A stretch of DNA of 64,000 bases from Chrysomallon squamiferum (lineage: Eukaryota; Mollusca; Gastropoda; Neomphalida; Peltospiridae), in contig CM022675.1 of NCBI GenBank assembly GCA_012295275.1, positions 12,646,753 through 12,710,752 on the forward strand. The letters run 5' to 3'. A model generated the notes under the pieces. It was not told the DNA's origin, did not search any database, and saw nothing but the letters and a program-made list of their open reading frames with translations. The position numbers and the translations under genes are program-made. How positions within the stretch are numbered: position 1 is the stretch's first letter; each line of letters begins with the position of its first letter. Positions 51,501 through 63,286 of the stretch are shown in pieces.

Positions 51501-53306
51501 TCTGTTTAGTATTTGCTGTAATGCCTGGACACCATTATCAGCTGTTTAACAAGGACAATGAAAAAAGTTGAGACTTCTCTAACGATGTAAAATCGTTTCT
51601 TTATGATTAATTTTATTACACTGATTAGCTAAACACAATAACTTTTTTTTATATATAATTAATTATTTTACTTTAACCTCATTTCTTTATAACCTTTCAT
51701 TTTGGCGTGTAATTTGAGATGAACACGAGGAAAGATATTAAATTGCAGTATTAATAATTTCTGCGTTGTTAACACGTCATTAACTTGTGTACTCGTGTGC
51801 GTGTCGACTTAATAAAACATCGTTATATCTTCACACACTGGTAAATGTAGTGCGACTAATAACACTTCTGTAACAAACCCGTGAAACTCCCCACAGACCG
51901 CGTTAAAACGATGTTCCCTATTTGAAACACTGGGACTGCTGAACCAAGGCCAGTAAACAACGAGATCATCCATTTGTCCACTCAAGCAGTGACCACGTTA
52001 TTGATTGGCTGACGAGCTGGCGCTTAGCTGTGACGTCATTGACTGTCCGACATCGATTGACGACATAATTGCCGCAATTAGCCTTTTGTGTTACTAACGT
52101 GAACACTCATTCAGACTCAGTATGTTAAAAAAAAGTAAAGAGCTGGGTACACAGACTAAATTGAAGTAATTAATGACGCTATCTGATCAAGTAATAAAGT
52201 GCAGCGTTAATCTTAATGACAACTACTTTTAGTATCTATTTATACACGTTGAATACAAATTTTATATCACATTAATATTTTGATAGATAAATGAATAGAT
52301 ACAGAGATATTGAATTTTTACGTGTGTGTGTGTGTATGTTTGTATATATGTACATAATGTAGTCATATACGTATGCAGTTTATTTAACAACAACATTTTA
52401 TCGCACAGCTTTTAACAAGGAAGTAAATGGTGTTATTTTATTTACACAGCAAACTTGATTTAACCTGAACGTTTAGCGAAGTAAATGGTAGCTACTTTTA
52501 TTTATTCAACTTCCAGGCTGCCCAGCGGAGACGTTTGAGAATGACGTGAACGAGAGATGTTACTTTGTGTCCACTGAAACACTGACCTGGCTTCACGCGA
52601 AAAATGACTGTGAACAACGCAAGGGTAATCTGTGCAAAATAGCAATCCAGGCTGAGCAAGATTTTGTCAGCAACATCACAAAGTAAGCTGGTCGCGCCGA
52701 CATCTGACTGATAAACAAATATACATTAAAGTCTGTCTATATATGAGTGTGTGTATGTATGTATGTATGTATGTGTGTATGTATGTATGTATGTTTGTAT
52801 ATATGTATGTATGTGTGTGTGTATATATGTTTGTATGTATGTGTGTGTGTATGTATGTTTGTATATATGTATGTGTGTGTGTATATATGTTTGTATGTAT
52901 GTGTGTATGTATGTATGTATATATGTTTGTATATATGCATGTATGTGTGTATATATTATGTATGTGTGTTTGTTTATATATATGTATGTATGTATGTATG
53001 TGTGTGTATGTATGTATGTATTTGTGTATGTATGTATGTGTGTATGTATGTATGTATGTATTTATGTATGTATTTGTGTATGTATCTGTATGTATGTTTT
53101 TATTTATGTATGTGTGTATGCATATGTGTATGTATGTGTATGTATGTGTGTATGTATGTATGTTTGTATGTATGTGTGTATGTATGTATGTTTGTATGTA
53201 TGTATGTATGTATGTGTATGTGTGTATGTGTGTATGTGTATGTATGTGTATGTATGTATGTATGTATGTATGTATGTATGTATGTATGTATGTATGTATG
53301 TATGTA

Positions 53307-53341
<35 letters not shown>

Positions 53342-53460
53342 ATTTGTGTGTATGTATGTATGTATGTATGTGTGTATGTATGTATGTATGTATGTATGTA
53401 TGTATGTGTGTATGTATGTATGTATGTATGTATGTATGTGTGTATGTATGTATGTATGTA

Positions 53461-53491
<31 letters not shown>

Positions 53492-53620
53492 ATGTGTGTT
53501 TGTATGTATGTATGTATGTATTTGTGTGTGTATGTTTAGATGGAGACAAGGAGGGATGGATGAGATTACTAATCGATATTGTCGCCATTATCATTGTTGA
53601 TGCTGCTGCTGCTGTTGTTG

Positions 53621-53670
<50 letters not shown>

Positions 53671-55513
53671 CAGCAAAACTGAAATCTACTGGATCGGTGC
53701 TCGGAATCTTTCCACTGGATTGACATGGGCAGATAACTCCAGTGTGAGCTGGACTAATTTTGGAACTGGAACAAATGAAAATGGCTCCTGCGTCGCACTC
53801 TCGGGGGAAAAGTGGGTGATGCGTGACTGCAGTTCAAACAACAGTTACATTTGTGAACTAAACACACGTAAGTATTGTGAAACCTTTAGATATGAATATT
53901 CTTGTTTGTTCAGCCAACACAAAATCGTATTTATGAACGTGCTGTAACAATCGCAGACACGTGACCAACTCCGGCTGAGGGTACCGGTTACTCGGGAAGC
54001 AGCCCCGGGCCCCACATGTTGTTAGGGTGTGACATGTCAGGTCATGAATTAAAAAAAAAAAAAAAAAAAAAAATCATAATTAAAATAGTAGATGAAATAA
54101 ATAAATAAAATAGAATAATTTTTTTTTTTTTTTAAATAAAGAAGTCACTTTACCTTGCATTTCATTATCAGTTTTTTTCTGTTTTGATGATCACGTGGTG
54201 AAGAACAAGCTGACTAAGGCTGCCGTTGTTGTTATCGTGTCAGGCGGCGTCAACAACACCTAGACGAAACAAACCGCAACAACGTAGCGAAACTGTGTTA
54301 CAGAACTAACCGCATTGATTGCATTCGTTACTGCAGATGACACCGTGTGATCGCACTCTAGACGGCAAGCGACTGTTAAAGTGCAGATTTGATCGCTGTA
54401 ATTGTAAAAATGTGTACCGCTCCCAGCACAACGCGACACGGTCAAGTTCACAATTAAATTAATTTATCTTTGTTTTCCGATCTCAGGCAACATCGATTTG
54501 TTCAAATCGCTAAATTGATTTGTTCAAAGAAACTGTTAAAGTTTGAATTATAAACTGTATACAACAGATTATATGTGTATGTGTGTGCGTGTGTGTGTGC
54601 GTGCGTTTACATTCATATGTACACTCACATTTTTAGGTACGACTTCTTGTTCTCGCTCTCTGATTTTTTTGTTCTCGTAAATATAAGTTATATGAAATGT
54701 ATACAGAAAACAAACAAACACACACACCAACACCAACACACACACACACACCAACACCAACATACACACACACCAACACCAACACACACACACACCAACA
54801 CCAACACACACACACCAACACCAACATACACACCAGCACCAACACACACACCAACACCAACATACACACCAACACCAACACACACACCAACACCAACATA
54901 CACACCAACACCAACACACACACCAACACACACACCAACACCAACATACACACCAACACCAAGACACACACCAACACCAACATACACACCAACACCAACA
55001 CACACAGTATTGATTCATCGTTCAATTGTTCTCCTATGGTAGATAACAGAGAGAGATTATATATATATATATTAAATTCGACACACATCGTAATCGTTAC
55101 GTCTGCGGGACAGAATAAACTAATGATTTTATTCTGCGGTTTAATTGAGCGAGTCGACTTTGTCTGAAAGACAAATGAGTTTTTCACTGTTCCGTACACC
55201 GTGACGTACTGCTGTCTGTCACTCAATAGCTAACTGTTTTCTGTCACTCAATAGCTAACTGTTTTCTGTCACTCAATGGCTAACTGTTCTCTGTCACTCA
55301 ATAGCTAACTGTTTTTGTCACCGTATTTTCACATATCAAGAGAAAAAGAGGCTGAACTGGATTAGCATCCTTTAACCTGTTTCACGATGTCAGTGTGAAT
55401 TATTTTTCAAAGTACGTGTGTCCCTGGCTCCAGTCAGAGCACGCGCGCATGTGTGTCTGTCTCTTTGTCTATATCTCTATCTATATCTATCTGTCTGTCT
55501 GTCTGTCTATCTA

Positions 55514-55544
<31 letters not shown>

Positions 55545-55557
55545 GTCTGCCTGCCTA

Positions 55558-55654
<97 letters not shown>

Positions 55655-56228
55655 ATCTCTCTGTCTGTCTGTCTGTCTATCAATATCTATGTATCTATAT
55701 TTCTAGACAGATAGATAGTCTGATATATGGGTATAGTTATATAGATAGACATTCACACACACACCGTCCTAGAGACAGGGAGAAAACGTGGGAATGTATT
55801 AAAAACATCTGACATTCTAGGTTCAATAATATCTAATAAGTTTGAAAATAAAGATAAAATATTGTTTTTCAGAATTAACTAATGCACGAAGCAGGGATCA
55901 CTATCAGCAGTTTCATGTAAAAATATAACATTCATATATCTGTGTTATTTCAAGTCATTGAACACTATCTTCCGAAATCAATTCACAGTTTTACCTGAAG
56001 ATACCAACTGGAAATTTGACACATTAAACTAAAACTTTACATTCAATGAACGCTTCAATAAAACATTTGTAATTGCAGTGAGACGTTTTATAATCTTTTT
56101 CTGTCATCTGCCAAATGAGAAGAATCAAATGATGTGTCAAATACGTTTCTATCATTTATTCGTTAACCCATAAATATTTGAACGCTCTTCGTAGAAAGAA
56201 ATCTGAGAATAAACAAACAAACAAATAA

Positions 56229-56316
<88 letters not shown>

Positions 56317-57147
56317 TATGGATCATAATCTTCAGTAAAGTCTGATAATTATTATTTCACGTCAACATCACTCAAGTTTTTTTATATAACAAATATGTTA
56401 GTAACTACATCAAACAACAGATACATGTTAAGCCAGGCTAGAGTCACCCACTGCATCAACTGGGAAGATTCATAACAGAGGTCGTTATACGTACGTTTCT
56501 CCCGTAACAAATCACCCAATCATATCATGAATTATTAGGAATCAATATCAGTTTTACTGCAAACTGTATAATAATAATACTGAAACAAAATTAGTAAAAC
56601 GATTTCTACAAATAAACAGACTTTGTATGTTTTTCTTCTGCAATGGTTATACCGATCATGGTCTGTAATTGATGACAGAAAATAAGTAAAGGATACTGTA
56701 ACAATGTCTATAAAATGACATTTCTTATCTTAAAATACGTTTTCACCAATTCTAACGTTAAAAGCTACAAGTTAAATGAAATAAAATCAGTAATGATGCT
56801 GCAGAAAATACTTTGCCAGATGTATTATCATTATATTATTTTTGTTGTTGTTGTCAGCGTTCTTGCTGTTTTTTATTTATTAATTATTATTACTATTGTT
56901 GTTGTTGTTGTTGTTGTTATTATTATTTTATAGTTCCGAAATGCCCAGAGTTGATAGTCGGACCTCTAATGTCAGTTGCTAACTCGACTGTTCCGGTCTT
57001 TCTTAACGAGACTGCAAAGGTCTTCTGTGACGTAGGCTACATTTTTAAAGACACGGGGTCAAGGTTACAGGAAATCATGTGCCAGTTTAATAAGACAACG
57101 GGAATTGCCGAATATAAAGAAGCTGTTGGTGACTGTATAGGTGATAC

Positions 57148-57190
<43 letters not shown>

Positions 57191-57839
57191 TGTGTGTATG
57201 TATGTATGTATGTATGTATGAATGTGTGTGTGTGTATATATATATATATAAGACAACCAACACTAAATGTTAATAAAATAAAATAATGACTAGAAAAGGA
57301 AACTGCAAAAGTTTAATTGTCGAGAAACAAAGGTTTTAATATAACTTAGAAAATAACTAACTAACTAACTAAAATAAATAATTATTCTTAAATATTGTTA
57401 GTTTTACGCTGATATATAACAATAATAATAAAAATAGTAAAACTACTAAAAAAATAATAATAATGATGACTATGATGATGACGATGTTTATGACATTAAT
57501 GTTTTGTAATAAGCTAATGAACTTTTTTTTGTTTGGCTACAGCGGTCACATGTTCGACATTGCCAACGTTTTTTAACATGATCTCTTATTACAACACCAC
57601 CAACTACAACAGCAGTCTCGTTCTGAAATGCACTTCCGGATACTACAGAGATGGATCATCGTTGATCAAATTCAGATGCAACGAAAGTGGAAGTTGGCAA
57701 CCGGAAACTGAAAGTGATGCAAATTCCTACACATGCTCAAGTATATTTATTTTATTGTTATTGTTGATGCTGTTGTTGTTGTTGTTGTGGTAGTTGTTTT
57801 TGCTGTTGGCAGTGGTGGTGTAGATGGTGTTTCTTACTG

Positions 57840-57890
<51 letters not shown>

Positions 57891-59314
57891 GTTGTATTAT
57901 TAGTAGTAGTATTAGCAGTAGTAGCAGTAGTAGGTATAGTAGTAGTAGTAGCATCAGTTCTAGCAGCGATTGTTATATTTGAAGCAGCGGAAGTAGTGGT
58001 GGTGGTAGAAGTATCATCATCATCATCATCATCATCATCATCGTCATCATCATCATCATTATTATTATTATTCCAGTTAGATACGACTACGCGGGGTGTT
58101 TTCAGAACGGGTCCCTGGCGGAAGTGAAAACCTCGGTCACCAGTTCTTACACGTGCTACGCCTTCTGTCGAGATAACCAGGCGGCGTACTACGGATTAAG
58201 CAATGGCGAATGTTACTGCGGAAACATGCGAAACACTTCGGGGAAAATTCCGGACAATACCGAATGTTCACTCTCCTGTCCGTACAGTGAAGTCTCAATG
58301 TGTGGTGGAAGCAATGGTCAGCTTACAGTATTCGAAGTTTTAGGTAATCTGTTATTATTATTATTATTATTATGATATGTATTATTACTTTGTACATAAA
58401 ATAGTATTGGTGTCTATAAAATACATACAAATATACATACACTAAAACAAACATATATATATATATATATATACATACACATACAAAATACACACACATA
58501 CATACATTTATACACACAAATCCCAACATTCAACGATTATTTATTTATTTATTTGTTTGTTTGTTTGCTTGTTTGTTTGTTTATTTGTTTGTTTGTTTGT
58601 TTATTTGTTTGTTTGTTTGTTTATTTGTTTGTTTGTTTATGTCTTACAGCTGGCTGTTACAAGTTTACAATGAGCGAGTTAGAGACAGATACGTGGACGT
58701 TTGAAACTTCTGGGAACTCAAAGTTGACTTGTCTGGAGATCTGTCGGGCACGTGACTCGTTCAAGTACGCCATTCTGTTTCTTGGTGGCCAGTGCGTCTG
58801 CGCAAATCGCACGAACTTGACCACGTCAACACCTAACATAGGCTGTTCACTTTCGGATGGTAGTGACGGCTTCGCTGACGAAGTTAACGTTTCGGATGGT
58901 AATGAATTTTGACGGCAATTTCTTTAGATAAATGTTGATGGGTACAGCTGACGAAGTTAACGTCACTTTAGATAAATGTTGATGGGGTTTACACTTTTAG
59001 ATAAATGATGACAATTTACACTTTAGGTAAATGTTGAAGGGTACAGTTTACACTTTAGATAGATGGAGATAACTGTGTTCTCCATTCTGACACCACTTAC
59101 TAAGAAATGTTAATCAGCAAAGTGTTGACGTGTACAATTTATAGTTTAGGGACGAACTTGTTTACTTTTTTAAATTATTATTTCAGGGTCATATCCGCTT
59201 GCTGCTAAGGGGAACTGTGACAGTTTGTATAAGAAAGGAATCAGATACCATGGTTTGTACTACATATCTGACGAAGTCAAACAACAGTGTAATTTTTACG
59301 GTAAGATAGTAAAC

Positions 59315-59372
<58 letters not shown>

Positions 59373-60074
59373 TCATCTATCATTATTATTATTATTATTA
59401 TGATTATTATTATTATCATTATTATCATCATCATTATTATCAATTATCCTATCTTACATCGTCATCATATTATCAATATCCATCATCGTATCATCTACCA
59501 TCATCTATCATCTATCATCATCATCATGATTATTATTATTATTATCAATTATCCTATCTTACATCATCATCAACTATCATCTATCATCACAATCATCATC
59601 AGACGGAACTGTGTGTGAACAGAACTGGTTAGGATATGCAGGGAACTGTTATTACTTTGACGCCGTCAGCGACTACGCAGGCGCGTACAACCGCTGCCGC
59701 GACCTTGACGCGCACATGGTCAGCATTCTGAGTGAACGTGAAAACGATTTCCTCATCGAAGCCATCAACACTTCACAGAGTAAGATTTACGTTTCTAGCA
59801 GTGTTTTCTTGTCTGTGTGGGTTTTATTTTATTTTATTTTATTTATTTATTTATTTATTTATTTTGTTGTTGCTGTTATTGGTTTTATTTTTTTATATTT
59901 TTTTAAAATATTTAAAAAACAAAACAAATAATTTATTTAATTTTGTTGTTTTGATAAATATTTTTCAAAAAAAAACAAAAAACAAAAAGAAAAAAAAAAG
60001 AAAAAGAAAAAAGAAGACACACGCAGCCACACAAACTAACACATGCATTCACACCCACACACCCCCACACACAA

Positions 60075-60114
<40 letters not shown>

Positions 60115-61344
60115 ACACATAATGAAAACTAAAACCGTTGAACACTGACAATCTAAATAAACAAACCACTTTACGTGTGAAATCATTCAGCTTTTACAAA
60201 AGAAACTCTCGAATTCTACGTCGGCCTCTACGATCACTGGCAACACGGCAGCTTTCAGTGGAACGACGGCGCTGTCTTCGGCTACAGCAAGTTCGCTCTG
60301 CGGGAACCAAACGGCGACGGCCCGTGCGGCTCCATGGTCGTCTTTCAGAAGACGAACTCGTGGTGGGCAGACACGCCGTGTGACGTCAACAAACACGTCA
60401 TCTGCAAAAGAAACCCAGGTGAATAAAGTCTCTGTTAAGGCATCAGGAACGAATCCAAGTAGCGGCTCCTTCTCTAAAAAAAACAACAAAAAAAACAACA
60501 ACAAAAACAACAACTTTCTAACCTTGTAGCATACTAACACTAAAATTATCCTGGATGAATGTTATTTTTTTTCGAAAAGATAGATCCTTAGATTCTTAAA
60601 ATAGAGGTGTTTGAACTTTAGAGCTTGGAAGAACATTTTGAATCGCGTTGTTTAAGGTGTTGTGCGTTCATTTCTTTTGGAATTTGTTAAATGTTTGTAA
60701 GTGGGTGTTTGTATTTGCTAGGATGTGAGTATTAGACTAGTGATATATCTTTCCCCAGAAATCTCAGCAAAATATTTTATAAATTATTACAGAAATGTAC
60801 GTCTGCCAACTTCTGACGTGTTACGTAATATTCAATTCCAGATACTTACTACGGATGTATAAAGACCTTGACCTCTGACATTGATCCTTATCTAGAGATG
60901 AGTAGTGACGTCATGTCGTTTACCGTATGCTACCAGAAATGCCTGGCTTTGTCTCGTAACTATTCCGCTGTGATGGAAACAGACTGTTTCTGTTTCGACG
61001 AGTTACCTGCCCATACCAATCAGTCATGGTCATCATGTGACTCGCCCTGTCCAGGTCATTTGTATCAGCCGTGTGGAGGCAAGACCAATGGCAGCACCAC
61101 GAAACTGATTTTCGTCACTGGAGGAAAAGGTAAATTTATAATAATTAATCCGTGCCAAAATAACAAACTGACCTGGCTTGTATTCTCATCACAAACAGTT
61201 GTCTTACAAATACAATAATTCAAACAACCAATCATAAAAAAAAAACCTCACACACACTCATGTATATGTTTATGGCTGTTCGTGCATGTATGTATATGTG
61301 TGTGTCTGTGTGTGTGTGTGTGTCTGTGTGTGTGTGTGCGTATA

Positions 61345-61384
<40 letters not shown>

Positions 61385-63229
61385 CATACATATGTATGTA
61401 TGTATGTGTGTGTCTGCATGTATGCCTGTATGTATATATGTGCGTATGTAAGCATGTACGTATGTATATTTTATGAATGTATGTATATATTTATCTATTT
61501 ATTTCTACACGGCTTTCAGATTATTGTCGGTTAGGGAGAATTAGGTGAAAGTAGCAGGGAGCTTGATTTATCAATATAACATTAAAATCATTGTTTTTTT
61601 ATTTCACACAAGTGTATATTAATATAAACATTCAGTCAAAACTGATAAATCTTCTGTTTGTGAGGGTTGATGAAGTGTGTTTTTAAAACATGTCAGAAAG
61701 AGATAGTTATTTACGTCACACTTCATAGATGTCGCCCAAATTCTGCATAAATATAAAACAGAAAACTGTTTCATCCTCTTACTTAAAGCTCACTCAGCTT
61801 TACATCTGTTAACAGTCTTATATTTTTAATGTATCCAAATATCCTTACATACAGCTATTTTATAAATGATATACCAGATATCTTCAATCTTCCCAGTCAA
61901 AGATACAACGTATAAAAGAAAGGATGTAACGATTTTCATCCGTTCTATTTCTCGTCCGAAATGAACAGACAACATTGCAACCGATGATGCTGTGTTCCAT
62001 GACCATTTCGTTCGAAGAAAATGTATACCTATTGTCGAGTCCTTCATAGTGTATGTGTCTGTGTCTGTGTGTGTGTGTGTGTGTTTATGTTGTGTTGTGT
62101 TGTTGACACTGTGCAGTACTGATGGATCAGTGTGTAAAACTGAGGGGTCTGTGTTGACAGGTACAGTGGGAATGCTTGCTCAGAGTTGTACAGAGTTGGA
62201 GCTGACGGGGATCACTAACGACACGTTTGTAATTGCCGCTGGAGACCAACTGGAGAACGTGCAGTGTACACCAGAAGGTACGAAATATTCTTCTCTAGTC
62301 AAAAAACAAAACAAAAAACAAATCAATCATTCACTCACCCGCACAGTTACTCTTTGTACTGTTATCCATCTGATAATTAATCATTTAATCATCCTCCCAA
62401 TTATTCACTGATGCTTTTAATTACAATGAATCTTTTATTCAGCCCTTCACACTGACTCACAATAACTCACAATTACTCACTTATCTTGTTATTGACAATG
62501 AATCTTTCATTCACCCGTTCACATTCACTCACTAAATAAATAAAAATAATTATTTTAGCTATGCATGTATCTATAAATAGCTATCAGTTAGTTGACTACA
62601 GTTTCAGTAACTGACTCGTATGACGGTCATTTAACATATACTAATAACCGTCTTTTTCCAGGGGGGGTGATCTGTCCTCAGTCTTGGATCAGTATTAAAG
62701 GAAAATGTTACAAGTTCACAGTACCCAGAAGGGACGTTCCTTCCTTGGGCTGCAGCCAATATGGCGGCTATCTGGCAACCCTGGAAAACAGTGACGACAT
62801 TGATATGTTACGTGACGTCATTAACAACGTCACCTATCTGCGGGCACCTGTTGCTTGGCTGGTGGGTTTGGTCGACATGAATCTGCGCGGAACGTACCGA
62901 TGGGCTAACGGACAGTTTGTGAATATGTCTTCCGTTTCTGTTGAAGACGACGGGGAGTTGGCGTGTTTTGGATTTGTTCAAAATTCTTCATCAACTCTTC
63001 TACAGCAAATGGAATGTGATTCGAACAGTTACATATGCGAAATGAACAGAGGTATTTATTTTAATATATATATATATATATAAAAGAATTGACAGATAGC
63101 ACCATTTAGCAGTTTCTCTTATGCTAAAGTTATCTTAATGATGGCTTCAGATGTCTGAAGAGATTAGTCTCTCACAACAACAGGAACCTACCTACCTTCT
63201 TAAATAAATAAATAAATAATTATGGAAGA

Positions 63230-63286
<57 letters not shown>

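Larger units (their letters stand above)
52517..53867 (+). other. C-type lectin-like domain 1 (two exons)
   Basis: Exon 52517-52682 gives [35 protein letters not shown] and EQDFVSNI. Exon 53674-53867 gives [28 protein letters not shown] and [16 protein letters not shown]. The core cysteines and WIGA motif are present, but no EPN or QPD sugar-binding triplet is seen. The intron between them holds the (TATG)n tract. Confidence 0.85.

Noticed and set aside
52743-53682. Several 260-310 codon frames on + and a 164-codon frame on -
   Set aside because: All are translations of the (TATG)n tract ([16 protein letters not shown]) inside an intron.
54260-54451. 63-codon - strand frame with several cysteines ([17 protein letters not shown])
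   Set aside because: It looked like a lectin-type fragment, but no family pattern could be confirmed and it lies antisense in an intron of the lectin gene. A profile search would settle it.
58553-58912. Frame beginning [14 protein letters not shown] that runs into the WSC-like exon
   Set aside because: The hydrophobic start is a (GTTT)n microsatellite translation; the acceptor at 58648-58649 gives the correct phase-1 exon start.
60187-60540. 117-codon - strand frame
   Set aside because: It is the antisense of the GC-richer CTLD2 exon 60191-60418.
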